From assembly GCA_022843385.1 (NCBI GenBank), contig JALHNT010000020.1, positions 22,088-86,087 of the forward strand: a stretch of DNA of 64,000 nt, in the 5' to 3' direction. The notes under the pieces were generated by a model that saw only the letters and a list, made by a program, of their open reading frames with translations, had not been told where the DNA came from and ran no database searches. The translations under genes and the position numbers were made by a program. Within the stretch, counting starts at the first letter, position 1. The number at the start of each line of letters is the position of its first letter. This DNA comes from Anaerolineae bacterium. Its GTDB lineage: Bacteria; Chloroflexota; Anaerolineae; Aggregatilineales; Phototrophicaceae. Of this stretch, positions 8,294 to 17,803 are shown one piece after another.

Positions 8294-8728
8294 CTAGAGG
8301 AAGGGGTTGGTGAGCAGTTCTACCTGAATGGTGAACAGCCCCAGTTGAATTTCGTCGCCATGACGAAGCGGATAACTCTGCTTGGCTTTCAGTCGTTCGC
8401 CGTTGAGCTTGGTGCCGTTGGCGCTGGCATTGTCCATGATGACAACGCGGTCATCTTCCAGCTTAATGAAACAATGCTCTCGTGAGACGCCCCTGTCAGA
8501 ACCGCCGAACGCCCCCAGATCAATATCAGGATAATAGCCACTCTCACGATGGGCGCGGCCGATCACCATCACACCTGAAAGATCAAAAATCATCTGCACC
8601 TGATGTTCAACCAGGCGCAGCGCAATCCGCCAGGGGCGGGGCATCCCTAAATCAATTGACCGAATTTCAGGTTCGGCCACCGCAGCCAGGTCATCATCTT
8701 GACCAAGTCTTCGCGTTTCACCGCTCAT
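8294..8728 (-). CDS. FHA domain protein
   Basis: A 144-residue protein with a forkhead-associated domain, which binds phosphothreonine peptides. The FHA core is clear: GVMVIGRAH (Arg loop), SREHCFIKL (Ser-Arg-x-His) and NGTKLNGERL, with the final strand GDEIQLG near the C-terminus. Start chosen at ATG 8728 because GGAGG lies about 9 bases upstream on the minus strand; a longer reading frame upstream lacks such support. Likely a partner of a Ser/Thr kinase encoded elsewhere. Confidence 0.88.
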   Translation of the reverse strand: MSGETRRLGQDDDLAAVAEPEIRSIDLGMPRPWRIALRLVEHQVQMIFDLSGVMVIGRAHRESGYYPDIDLGAFGGSDRGVSREHCFIKLEDDRVVIMDNASANGTKLNGERLKAKQSYPLRHGDEIQLGLFTIQVELLTNPFL

Positions 8729-8854
8729 ATGCTGCTTCCTCCGAGCGTTTACTGGACGACATAGTCTAATCGTACAACACTCACCCCATAATAGTCTACC
8801 GGAAAGCATTGTGATTTGCGAAACCCGCGTCAATTTTCTCGCAAGGATCAGCAA

Positions 8855-8864
8855 AGCAAATACC
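8855..8864. repeat. Target-site duplication, left copy
   Basis: AGCAAATACC lies immediately left of the insertion sequence and is repeated exactly at 10083-10092. A 10-bp duplication fits the ISAs1 family. Confidence 0.85.
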
Positions 8865-10082
8865 TAGGGGAAACGCATATCAAATCTCAATGGAGGATAA
8901 TGGCAAGAAAAAGGACTTGCCATGTTGCCACAAACGAGTCTGTTTGAGTATCTGGGAGAGTTGGAAGACCCGCGCATTGAAAAGAATCAAGATCATCCGT
9001 TTATCAATGTGTTGGTGATCTCCATTTTAGCGGTGATCTGCGGAGCCGACAGTTTCACTGAGATTGAACGCTATGGGATCGCCAAAACCGACTGGTTGAA
9101 GGGCTTCTTGGATTTAAGGCATGGCATACCCTCTCATGATACGTTTAGACGGGTCTTTTGCATGATGGATGAGGAAGCCTTCCAACGGATGTTTCTGGAA
9201 TGGACCCAAAGCCTGTGTGAAGCCAGTGAGGGCGGAATAATCGCTCTGGACGGCAAGAAGTTGCGTGGCAGCGAAGAAAAAACCACCAAACGACCGGGAA
9301 TTTGGATGGTGAGTGCCTGGACAAGCGAGAATCGACTGGTTCTCGGTCAACAAAAAGTCGAGGCGAAATCCAATGAAATCAGAGCTATTCCAGAATTATT
9401 GGCGCGTCTGGACATTACCGGATGTGTGGTGACGGTGGATGCTCTCAACACCCAAACCAATCTGGCGGAGAGCATCGTGCAGGCGAATGCCGATTACATT
9501 TTTGCCGTTAAGGGCAATCATGGCACTGTGTATGAAGACTTGCAACTACTCTTTGACGGTTTTGAGCAAGACCACTATCAAGACGTTATCTATGAGACGG
9601 CTACCCAGGTCTCGCAAGCACATGGACGCCATGAAACTCGTCACCTGACCCTGGTCACACAACCCGAATATCGCAACTATCTGCGGCGGGCTGCTGTCTG
9701 GAAAGACCTTCATACTTTGGTGAAGTTGGTTACTACCCGCACAACGTTTCAAAAAACGGAAGTCTCTACTCGCTACTTCATCAGCAGTTGGCAGGCTTCG
9801 GCTCACAACTTCCTTAAGGCTATTCGGGATCATTGGCAGATTGAGAACGGTCTGCACTGGGTTTTGGATATCGCTTTCCATGAAGATGCTTCGCGTATTC
9901 GTAAAGACCATGCTCCCCAGAATATGGCTGTCTTGCGCCATATCGCACTCAACCTCTTGAAACACACCCCGCCTCACCGTCTTGGCATTGCTGCCAAGCG
10001 TAAAATGGCTGGTTGGGATGATTTCTATCTCTTGCATGTTCTTTGCTCATCTACCATTGAGACTTGATATGCGTTTGCCCTA
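8865..10082 (+). mobile_element. Intact ISAs1-family insertion sequence (1218 bp)
   Basis: Terminal inverted repeats of 29 bp lie at 8865-8893 and 10054-10082, differing at two positions (outer ends TAGGGGAAACG and TAGGGCAAACG). Both ends are flanked by the 10-bp duplication AGCAAATACC. The element has one full-length transposase gene with no frameshift, so it may still be active. It sits between the FHA gene and the start of the large signalling gene, just upstream of that gene's -10-like TATAAT at 10118-10123. Confidence 0.92.
8922..10067 (+). CDS. ISAs1-family transposase
   Basis: A 381-residue DDE transposase of the ISAs1 family. Probable catalytic residues are D110 (ALDGKKLRGS), D173 (VTVDALNTQ) and E308 (HWQIENGLHWVLD), in the expected order and setting. 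The N-terminus LFEYLGELEDPR and the block FAVKGNHG are typical of the family. The stop codon falls inside the right inverted repeat, so the gene fills the element. No disruption is seen. Confidence 0.95.
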   Translation: MLPQTSLFEYLGELEDPRIEKNQDHPFINVLVISILAVICGADSFTEIERYGIAKTDWLKGFLDLRHGIPSHDTFRRVFCMMDEEAFQRMFLEWTQSLCEASEGGIIALDGKKLRGSEEKTTKRPGIWMVSAWTSENRLVLGQQKVEAKSNEIRAIPELLARLDITGCVVTVDALNTQTNLAESIVQANADYIFAVKGNHGTVYEDLQLLFDGFEQDHYQDVIYETATQVSQAHGRHETRHLTLVTQPEYRNYLRRAAVWKDLHTLVKLVTTRTTFQKTEVSTRYFISSWQASAHNFLKAIRDHWQIENGLHWVLDIAFHEDASRIRKDHAPQNMAVLRHIALNLLKHTPPHRLGIAAKRKMAGWDDFYLLHVLCSSTIET

Positions 10083-10092
10083 AGCAAATACC
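10083..10092. repeat. Target-site duplication, right copy
   Basis: AGCAAATACC, an exact copy of 8855-8864, directly right of the insertion sequence. Confidence 0.85.
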
Positions 10093-10185
10093 TTTCATCA
10101 TACAAATCAAAATTGGTTATAATGAAGATCGGTGCGACTATTCTCCGATAATTAGCGTAAGAGTTCATCTGGAAACGGAATCTGA

Positions 10186-13100
10186 ATGACAGCGATTGAG
10201 ACATTGCTGGTCAGTGCCAACGGCAAACGGTTGGCCGCAGCTCTTAACAAGACAGCCTATCATGTCAAGTCGGTGAATGATACCGGCAAGGCCATGGAGA
10301 CTCTGCGTGACGCCCGCTATGAGCTGATTATGCTGGATGAAGTGTTGGTGAGGGATGAAATTACCAGTGTTTTAAAAGAGATCAAGCGTCGTGTGCCACT
10401 GGTGCCTGTGTTGGTATTCTCGGCCTCTGCTGATTCCAAAAATCAAACAGACTTAATGGAAGCTGGCGCTGACGATTGCCTGACGCCTGATCTGTCCAGC
10501 GATGAGTTAGAACGCCGGTTGCGGCTGATCCTGCGCCAGCGTAAACAGGCGCAAATGCTGGCGCAGCGCAATCACAATCTTCAATCCATTACACTGTTGG
10601 CGCGACGGATGCACAGTGCGGCTGATCCACTATCGCTGATTCATGAGACAATTGATCGGGCGTGTGGGGTCTTTAAGCTGTATGGCATGGCGGTGGTCTT
10701 GGTCAGCGGCAATACACTACAACTGTATGCCGGAAGAGAAGGCTGTGTGGCGGCTAATGCGCTTTACGAAAGCATTCATATTCCCAAAGACTACGATCCA
10801 TTCTGGCGTGTGATTCAAAGCGGAATTGTACAGGTCTTCCAACACATCGTGGTTGATCCGCACTTTGTTCCCATTCCAACGCTGCCGGCGCCAGAGTCAG
10901 CCATCATTCTGCCCCTGGCGTATCAGGAACAGAAACTGGGAGCGCTGGCCGTCTTCGGCACCTACCAGAGTCCATTAGGATACGACGATCTTCTGACTTT
11001 TGAATTATTCGCGTCACAATTCAGCGTTGCGCTCAACAATACTCGTTATTCGCACAGCCAACGCATCAGCGTGCAATCCAGTCAGCATCTTTTGCGCGCC
11101 TGGCAGCGATTCATCAACGTCCAAACCGAAACTGAGATTGCAGCCACCCTGCATGAGCTGGTGGCTGATATTCCCAATGTCGGACAAGCGCTGGTTTGGG
11201 TGTACCCCAATAATCCAGCCCAAAGCGAGACGATAATTGAAACGCGGTTTGAAGATGTCGCCAGGAGCTTTCAGCAGTTAGAAGCTAATGGACAGATTTC
11301 GGCGCTGCTGCAACGACTGGATGAAAATCACCTACAGCCGTTGACCCTGCAACAGGGGTTGGTACAAAAAGACCCCCTCATGGCGCTGTTCAAAGGATTG
11401 CGCGGTCAGCAGTTAATGGTTGTCCCGGTGATGGACTCTGCGCGCTTTATCGGCGGCATCATCGCCAGCGTGGGTGGAGATCGTCAGTATAGCAGCGAAG
11501 ACAGCAAAGTGCTGGCGGCCAGCATCGCGCATGCGGCTGGGCTGGCGATTGAGCGCGCCACGTTAATTCAGGATATGGCCGAGAAGAGTGCGCGCCTGGA
11601 AACGTTGCTCCGCAGCACCTCGCAGGGCATTTTCTTCATGGATGATCGCGGCAATGTGACCTTCTGCAATCCACAATTCACTGAGTTGACAGCTATTCAG
11701 CCCTCTGAAGTACTGGGGTATGCGCCTGATGTACTGTTGGAGTGCATTGCCCGGCAAACAGATAATCCTTCGCTTACCATGCAGAACCTGCGCCAGGCAG
11801 TTGAGCGGTTGGTCAGCACCGATCCGCAGGAGCGTGAGGACTACCCGATTGTCAACCTCACACTGACGGATCCGCCACGCCAGATCGATCTGGAATTCAT
11901 GTTGATGAGCGATGCTAATGGTAATCGCATGTCGTGGGCAGGAATTGTGCGCGATCAAGCGCGCTACAGTCGGACGGATGATAACCAGTCGATCCTGCTC
12001 GGCATGATGTCCGAACGCATTCGGGTGCCATACGCCGAAGTGCGCGGTCTGGTACAGACTTTGAGCGAGCAGCATAGCCGGTTCACGCATCGGGAACGGT
12101 CGCGCTTTCTGCGGCAGATTGAAGCCAGTGTAGAGCGCATGGGGTATCTCTGGGACAACATCCTGGAGATGTATAACCTGCAAGCTTCTGGCTTGTCTTT
12201 CAGTCCGGAACAAGTTGACCTGTATGAACTGATTCAGCGCATGGTCGACAGCCGGGCTTTTGCAGATTATCGCCGCTTCATCCAAATCGAGGCTCCGTCC
12301 AACCTGCCGCTGGTAGAGGTTGATGAACTGAGGCTTGAACAGGCCATCCTCAATGTATTGCGCAATGCCATCCAGTACTCGCCACGTGGCGCCACAATAT
12401 CGCTGCGACTTGAGAGCGAAGGGGAAGCAGTTCGGCTGACGGTGCGTGATCAGGGTGTGGGCATTCCCGCCGACCAGATTGAGCAGGTATTCAGCCCATT
12501 TTTCCATGCCAGCAATAACACAAACGAAGAGGGAAGTGGTCTAGGACTACACCTGGCTCATGAAGTGGTGGCGCGGCACGGTGGCTCGATGGCGCTGGAT
12601 AGCACCTTGGGCAAAGGTACCACTGTTTCTATTGTACTGCCCATCAAAGCGCAGGCTGATCTTAACTGGATGCCACCTGCACTGCCAACAGCCACGGTGA
12701 CCGAACCGGTGATAGAGGCGGTTCGTCCTGCGGAAGTGAGGCACCCAGCAAACTCGACCGGGCGGCGTGTATCCGAACGGCCTATGCAGACAGTCATGAT
12801 GATTGAGGGACGTTCGACGATTGTCGAGCGACTGCGCGATAAGATGGACGATGAGTATGAAGTCATCGTATATACATCACCGGAAGAAGCGTTGCGCGAT
12901 GTCAATTCGATCCGACTTGATTTGATTTTTCTGGATGCCAACCTGGCTGAAGCGAACGGATTGGACATTTGCGAACGGCTGTGCAAACGTACTGAAGTGC
13001 CGATCATCATGTTGGCGGATGAGCCATCAGAGGCGGAAAAGGTGCGGGCGCTGATGATTGGCGCGGATGATTACATCGCCAACCCGATCAGCGATGAAGA

Positions 13101-13461
13101 ACTGGTGGCGCGCGTCAACGTCATCTTCAAGCGCCGGCGCATTCCCGATCGTACTCGCGAGCCGCTTGATCTGGGTAACCTGTTTGTGGATTTTGCCCGA
13201 CGTGAAGTATTCCTGGAGAATAAGCCACTGGAACTGACGCGCATCGAATATGACTTACTGCATACGCTGGCAGTGAATCAAGGGCAAGTGCTGACACATA
13301 AACAGCTTCTGGAGAAAGTGTGGGGGCCGGAATATCAGGCCGAGACACAATATCTTTGGGTGAATGTCAGCCGGTTGCGCAAGAAACTGGAACCAACCCC
13401 AGACAGCCCGCGCTACATCCACACGCAGCCAGGCGTGGGCTATGTCTTTCGTCCCTCTTGA
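10186..13461 (+). CDS. REC-GAF-GAF-PAS-kinase-like-REC-OmpR regulatory protein
   Basis: A 1091-residue cytosolic signalling protein. Order, with rough residues: receiver 5-120, GAF 150-290, GAF 300-470, PAS 475-595, HisKA-like helices 600-665, HATPase_c 680-810, second receiver 860-985, OmpR-type winged helix 990-1090. The ATPase has good N, G1 (DQGVGIP) and G2 (GSGLGLHLA) boxes. The H-box reads MMSERIRVP, with E610 where the phospho-His normally stands. Both receivers keep the central Asp (D51, D917) but lack the conserved Lys (P101, N966) and a normal acidic pair. It may therefore be a one-piece transcription factor working by ligand or ATP binding rather than phosphotransfer. A perfect -10 TATAAT lies at 10118-10123. 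Confidence 0.9.
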   Translation: MTAIETLLVSANGKRLAAALNKTAYHVKSVNDTGKAMETLRDARYELIMLDEVLVRDEITSVLKEIKRRVPLVPVLVFSASADSKNQTDLMEAGADDCLTPDLSSDELERRLRLILRQRKQAQMLAQRNHNLQSITLLARRMHSAADPLSLIHETIDRACGVFKLYGMAVVLVSGNTLQLYAGREGCVAANALYESIHIPKDYDPFWRVIQSGIVQVFQHIVVDPHFVPIPTLPAPESAIILPLAYQEQKLGALAVFGTYQSPLGYDDLLTFELFASQFSVALNNTRYSHSQRISVQSSQHLLRAWQRFINVQTETEIAATLHELVADIPNVGQALVWVYPNNPAQSETIIETRFEDVARSFQQLEANGQISALLQRLDENHLQPLTLQQGLVQKDPLMALFKGLRGQQLMVVPVMDSARFIGGIIASVGGDRQYSSEDSKVLAASIAHAAGLAIERATLIQDMAEKSARLETLLRSTSQGIFFMDDRGNVTFCNPQFTELTAIQPSEVLGYAPDVLLECIARQTDNPSLTMQNLRQAVERLVSTDPQEREDYPIVNLTLTDPPRQIDLEFMLMSDANGNRMSWAGIVRDQARYSRTDDNQSILLGMMSERIRVPYAEVRGLVQTLSEQHSRFTHRERSRFLRQIEASVERMGYLWDNILEMYNLQASGLSFSPEQVDLYELIQRMVDSRAFADYRRFIQIEAPSNLPLVEVDELRLEQAILNVLRNAIQYSPRGATISLRLESEGEAVRLTVRDQGVGIPADQIEQVFSPFFHASNNTNEEGSGLGLHLAHEVVARHGGSMALDSTLGKGTTVSIVLPIKAQADLNWMPPALPTATVTEPVIEAVRPAEVRHPANSTGRRVSERPMQTVMMIEGRSTIVERLRDKMDDEYEVIVYTSPEEALRDVNSIRLDLIFLDANLAEANGLDICERLCKRTEVPIIMLADEPSEAEKVRALMIGADDYIANPISDEELVARVNVIFKRRRIPDRTREPLDLGNLFVDFARREVFLENKPLELTRIEYDLLHTLAVNQGQVLTHKQLLEKVWGPEYQAETQYLWVNVSRLRKKLEPTPDSPRYIHTQPGVGYVFRPS

Positions 13462-13470
13462 TCCAAACCG

Positions 13471-13496
13471 AAAAGACACCGAAAGGTGTCTTTTTT
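13471..13496 (+). terminator. Rho-independent terminator
   Basis: Stem AAAAGACACC / GGTGTCTTTT with a GAAA tetraloop and a T tract, nine bases after the stop codon of the large regulatory gene. Confidence 0.92.
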
Positions 13497-13589
13497 GTAA
13501 TGAATTCCGTCCTTGTACCGATGAACGCGATTGCGCCGTTCCGGCTATAATGCTAACTAACGGTCTATTGTTGAGTAGGAGCAAGTGTC

Positions 13590-15128
13590 ATGCTTCGTCG
13601 CCCGATCATTTATTTGTTCCTGATCGTGGTTTTTTCAATTGGGATCCTGCCGCTACAGGCGCAGGATCGCGAAGCGCGGCAGCTCAATGAGCTGTTGAGC
13701 GAAGGTGAAGAAATAGTCGAAGTGGTTGATTTAGCATCGGAAGAGCCCTTCGATGATGATAATGTCTGGGAGACTTTTGAGCAGGATGAATATGCGGCAT
13801 TCATTGAAGACGGCGCATTCATCATGACGATCACGGGCTCGATCTTCACCTGGGCGCTGAATGATGAACGGCATGAAGATGTGGTCATCCAGTTGGACAC
13901 TAGCCAGCTCTCGAAAGATGAATCAAGTACTTATGGCGTGATCTGCCGGGCAGATACTACCAATAATGGTGATGGCTATTATTTCCGTATCAGTGGCACC
14001 GGTTCAGGCAGCATCATCAAAGTGGAAGGTGATGAGCAGACCAACCTGGTTGATTGGGACGAAAACCGGGCGATCAATCCCGGGCGGGATGATAACCAGA
14101 TTGTCGCGGTATGTGTCGGCGAGTATCTGGCGTTATATGTCAACGATGAATTGATTGGAGAGGCGACAGATGATGCCTTCTCACGCGGATTTGTTGGATT
14201 GACGGCAGGCGGCTTTGAAGATGAGTCGGATGTCGAAATTGCTTTTGACAATGTTCAGGTTTGGGAAGCTGAGGCAACCAGTGGTGGGGGTGGCAACACC
14301 GTCGGCGGCTCCGACATGCCATCTGAGTTGCGCGACTTCGGTGGTGATTCAGAAGACGCCATCGCGGAACTGGAAGACCTGGGTGTGATCCCAAGTGGCT
14401 CCAGCCTGCTGTTTGGCGAAGACTACGCCTTTTTCACCGGTAGGGGTGCATGGTTCACCTCGCTCGCCAGGAGTTCGCCGCGCCAGGATATTGTGATGGC
14501 CGGGGAATTAACCTTCACCGTGGGTGACGACAGCGAGTTTGAAAGCTGCACGCTGATCTCGCGCATCAATACTGACTCGCGTGGGACGGCAACCACCTAC
14601 ATTGACGTAGGGATTATCAATAGTGGTTTCATCTACCTCGAAGATGTGTTCTCACAAACCGAGCGCTCGAACTCCGTCGTGTCGAATCTCGAGGTTGACC
14701 TGGATGATCCGCAGCATTTCCTGATTGTGCTGCTGGGCGACCAGGCTTCGGTGTATGTGAATGGCGAACTGGCGATTGACCGCTTCGAGGTAGCGCAGCG
14801 CGCCGGTTCGTATGGCATTGGTCTGATCGGCGCGGGCGAGGATGCGCGCTGTGACGCCCGCAACATCTGGGTGTATCAGGTGCCAAAGGCCGCTGCTGAA
14901 GGTGAGTGTATTGTCAGCTCCAGCCGCGATGTCAACAAACGTACTGGCCCAGGGACGAATTTTGAACGGGCTGGTCAATTGGGTGCCGGACAGGATGCCA
15001 CTGTGATTGGTCAGAATCAGGACGCAGAGGGTTTCACCTGGTGGCAGTTGGAAGACGAAACCTGGGTACGCGAGGATGTGGTGCAGGCGGTGGGCGACTG
15101 CGCCGGCGTGCCGGAAGCCAATCCCTAG
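13590..15128 (+). CDS. Secreted two-module beta protein with C-terminal SH3b domain
   Basis: A 512-residue exported protein. A signal peptide covers roughly residues 1-25 (hydrophobic YLFLIVVFSIGILPLQAQ). Two concanavalin-like beta modules follow, near 35-230 and 265-430, with segments such as IVAVCVGEYLALYVNDELIG and FLIVLLGDQASVYVNGELAI that resemble each other and family DUF1080-like folds. A Gly-rich linker separates them. The last 70 residues are a bacterial SH3 domain (NKRTGPGTNFERAGQL ... WWQLEDETWVREDVV), which often binds peptidoglycan. AGGAG lies before the ATG. A perfect -10-like TATAAT is at 13546-13551. Likely a surface or cell-wall-associated binding protein; ligand unknown. Confidence 0.82.
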   Translation: MLRRPIIYLFLIVVFSIGILPLQAQDREARQLNELLSEGEEIVEVVDLASEEPFDDDNVWETFEQDEYAAFIEDGAFIMTITGSIFTWALNDERHEDVVIQLDTSQLSKDESSTYGVICRADTTNNGDGYYFRISGTGSGSIIKVEGDEQTNLVDWDENRAINPGRDDNQIVAVCVGEYLALYVNDELIGEATDDAFSRGFVGLTAGGFEDESDVEIAFDNVQVWEAEATSGGGGNTVGGSDMPSELRDFGGDSEDAIAELEDLGVIPSGSSLLFGEDYAFFTGRGAWFTSLARSSPRQDIVMAGELTFTVGDDSEFESCTLISRINTDSRGTATTYIDVGIINSGFIYLEDVFSQTERSNSVVSNLEVDLDDPQHFLIVLLGDQASVYVNGELAIDRFEVAQRAGSYGIGLIGAGEDARCDARNIWVYQVPKAAAEGECIVSSSRDVNKRTGPGTNFERAGQLGAGQDATVIGQNQDAEGFTWWQLEDETWVREDVVQAVGDCAGVPEANP

Positions 15129-15167
15129 CGGGATGGCAATTGTTTAGAAATTTGTAGATAAGTTGTA

Positions 15168-15213
15168 CAGCGCCGCCAACGTGTGTTAATCTACAGTTGC
15201 GGCGCTGTTGTTT
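15168..15213 (+). terminator. Probable Rho-independent terminator
   Basis: Stem ACAGCGCCGC(C)AAC / GTTGCGGCGCTGT with a loop of about 15 bases, followed by TGTTT. It closes the SH3b protein gene. One bulged base and the weak T tract lower certainty. Confidence 0.65.
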
Positions 15214-15290
15214 AGGCGCAGCGGGGACTGGCATCGGACAGCAGGGGGTTCACGGTATTCGTCCTGATGAGTCATGCTGGGATTGACCTT

Positions 15291-17777
15291 ATGATAAAGC
15301 GGTTGCTTGGCCTGTTGTCACTGGTCGTATTGTTAACGGCCTTTGCGCCGCCGATGCAGCAACAATCAATCAATCTGACTGTTGATGCCGGCTTCGACGG
15401 TAGTTTTCGTGAAGACAACTGGATACCTCTCTATGTACGGCTGACGAACGATGGCATCGCCGTTGAAGGCCGCCTGGTCGTTCGCCCGGAAACCTCGAAT
15501 GATGCGGTTACCAATACCTATACGCTGCCGATCAATCTCCCTGGGGGTTCACGTCAGGCGGTGTTCATGTATATCACCGCCCAGAGCTTTGCCAACGAGA
15601 TTCGCGTCGAGCTGATTGATCGGGATGGCGTGGTGCTGGCGGTCACGCCGGTGTTGGTGCGCTCGATTCAACCCCGTGATCGCCTCAATGTTCTGGTCAG
15701 CCAGTCGCCCAGCGGGATTCTTGATCTGACGGGTATCCATGACGCTGGCTTTCAGGGATTCCAGGCCAGTTGGACGATTGACAACATCCCGGATCGGGTC
15801 GAGGGGCTGGCAGCGGTGGACTGGCTGCTGTTCAATGACATCGACAGCGGCAACCTCAGCACCGATCAGCAGACAGCGCTGCGCGACTGGGTGGCGGGCG
15901 GTGGTCATCTGGTGGTGACAGGCGGGGCGAACTGGCAGCGAACGGCTGCTGGTTTCAATGATGTGCTGCCGCTAGTGCCGGAAGGCAGCGTCACACTGGA
16001 TAACCTGAACGCCATTGGGCAATGGCTGCGCCGGGGTGATGATCGGTTGAACGAAGCGACGGTGGTGGCGACCGGCGCTTTGCAACCGGCGGCTGACGTG
16101 CTGCTTGAGACAGATGAGGCCGTGCCGCTGCTGGCACGCCGCCTGTACGGCAATGGTACGATCGATTATCTGACGGCTGACCCGAATGCGCTGCCGCTGC
16201 GTGGCTGGGATGGGTTGAATGCGCTGTGGCTGGTGCTGGCGACCAGCGTTGCGCCACAGCCGAGCTGGGCGAACGGGATTGCCGATTGGACTCAGGCCGA
16301 TCAGGCGGTGAATGTGCTGCCAGGCGTCAACCTGCTGCCCAACATCCTGCCGCTGTGTGGCTTTTTGGCGCTGTATATCGGGCTGATTGGCCCGTTGAAT
16401 TATGTCATCCTCAACCGCCTCAACCGCCGCGAATGGGCCTGGTTATCTATCCCGATTCTGATCGTGGCCTTCAGCGCCTTCGCCTGGACGATTGGTTTTA
16501 ACCTACGCGGCAATGACGTGACGCTGAGCCGGTTGGCGGTGGTGCAGTCGTGGGCGGATTCAGATCGCGCTCGTGTCACCGAACTGGTCGGGCTGCTCTC
16601 ACCCCGTCGCGCCCAGTACAGTTTGTCGGCGGCTGGCGAGAGTTTCCTGCGTCCGATTCCGCGTTCGATCCAGACTCAGTCGATCCTGGGCAGCGGCGTT
16701 CAGTCCAGCACCACGATTGAACAGACCGATGTGTTTCGCGCGGTCGATTTCCCGGTGGATGCCAGTTTCATCGCCGGCTTCAGCGCCTCGACCATGATCG
16801 AGAAACCGGCGATCAGTGGACAGGCGACCCTGTTTTATGATCCGGCGACGGGCGATCAGAAGGTGCGTGGGTCGATCCAGAACAACACCGAACAAACGCT
16901 GGAACGCCCGGTCATCCTGGCGCGGGGGCAGGCGCTGATGCTGGAAGATACGCTGGCTCCGGGCGCGGTTGAACCCTTCGAGATGACGCTGCCGGGGCAA
17001 TCGCTACCCTCGCCCTCACCATTGTCGTATACGGGCAGCATCTTCCGTTCGTCGTTCTCGCGATCCTTCAGCTACTACGGCGGCACCACCCAGACCATCG
17101 CGGACATCCTCGGCACGGCGCTCGATGGGCAACCATTTCCTTTTCAGGCACAGAGTGACTCTGCCGTCGATCAGGAAGCCTATCGCCGCCGCATATTCCT
17201 GGAATCGTTCATTCAGGACACCTACGGTCTGCTGACCGGGCGCGGCAATCAGGTGTATCTAGCAGCCTGGGCGACCACTGCGCCGCTGGATGTCACGCTG
17301 GAAGGCGGGCTGTCGCGCTCGATTGATACGACGCTGTATCTGACGGAACTGGCGCTGACGCTAACGCCACCGCCGGGCGAAGTACGCATCGCGTCCGATC
17401 AATTCACCTGGACGGTGGAAAGCCGTACCGCGCTCAACGAGGTGGTGCCGATTGGTCTGAGTTTCAGCCCTGGCGATGAAGCGGTGTTTCGCTTCACACC
17501 GGTGCCGGGGGCGGTGCTGGCGACTGTGCGGGAACTGACGGTGTTCGCAGATCGTCAACAGAACAGCAATCGCAACACGGTGCTGCAACTATGGAACTGG
17601 AACACTGAAGCCTGGGAAGATATTCGCCTGAACACCAGCCAGCTCCAGATCACCAATCCAGGGCGCTTCCTGGGGCCGGCCAACGCGGTGCAGATTCGGG
17701 TGGCGGCTGATGTGGGGGGCTACATCCAGTTGAGCGATCTGAGCATTGAACAACGCGGGCGGTTCGCCGCTTCCTAA
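15291..17777 (+). CDS. Envelope protein with GATase-like domain (GldG/DUF4350-like)
   Basis: An 828-residue protein with an N-terminal signal/anchor (MIKRLLGLLSLVVLLTAF), an extracellular beta domain, a domain resembling class I glutamine amidotransferase/ThuA folds (VDWLLFNDIDSGNLS ... WVAGGGHLVVTGG near residues 180-210), two membrane helices near 346-375 and 383-406, and a long C-terminal extracellular part with beta-rich repeats. Similar proteins accompany ABC-2 transporters of the Gld type; here an ABC ATPase follows 26 bases later. Start at ATG 15291 gives a clean signal sequence; an ATG at 15267 is also in frame. Role in envelope transport or assembly is inferred from context. Confidence 0.75.
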   Translation: MIKRLLGLLSLVVLLTAFAPPMQQQSINLTVDAGFDGSFREDNWIPLYVRLTNDGIAVEGRLVVRPETSNDAVTNTYTLPINLPGGSRQAVFMYITAQSFANEIRVELIDRDGVVLAVTPVLVRSIQPRDRLNVLVSQSPSGILDLTGIHDAGFQGFQASWTIDNIPDRVEGLAAVDWLLFNDIDSGNLSTDQQTALRDWVAGGGHLVVTGGANWQRTAAGFNDVLPLVPEGSVTLDNLNAIGQWLRRGDDRLNEATVVATGALQPAADVLLETDEAVPLLARRLYGNGTIDYLTADPNALPLRGWDGLNALWLVLATSVAPQPSWANGIADWTQADQAVNVLPGVNLLPNILPLCGFLALYIGLIGPLNYVILNRLNRREWAWLSIPILIVAFSAFAWTIGFNLRGNDVTLSRLAVVQSWADSDRARVTELVGLLSPRRAQYSLSAAGESFLRPIPRSIQTQSILGSGVQSSTTIEQTDVFRAVDFPVDASFIAGFSASTMIEKPAISGQATLFYDPATGDQKVRGSIQNNTEQTLERPVILARGQALMLEDTLAPGAVEPFEMTLPGQSLPSPSPLSYTGSIFRSSFSRSFSYYGGTTQTIADILGTALDGQPFPFQAQSDSAVDQEAYRRRIFLESFIQDTYGLLTGRGNQVYLAAWATTAPLDVTLEGGLSRSIDTTLYLTELALTLTPPPGEVRIASDQFTWTVESRTALNEVVPIGLSFSPGDEAVFRFTPVPGAVLATVRELTVFADRQQNSNRNTVLQLWNWNTEAWEDIRLNTSQLQITNPGRFLGPANAVQIRVAADVGGYIQLSDLSIEQRGRFAAS

Positions 17778-17803
17778 ATGGGTATTGTTGCGGAGAAGGA
17801 TGA

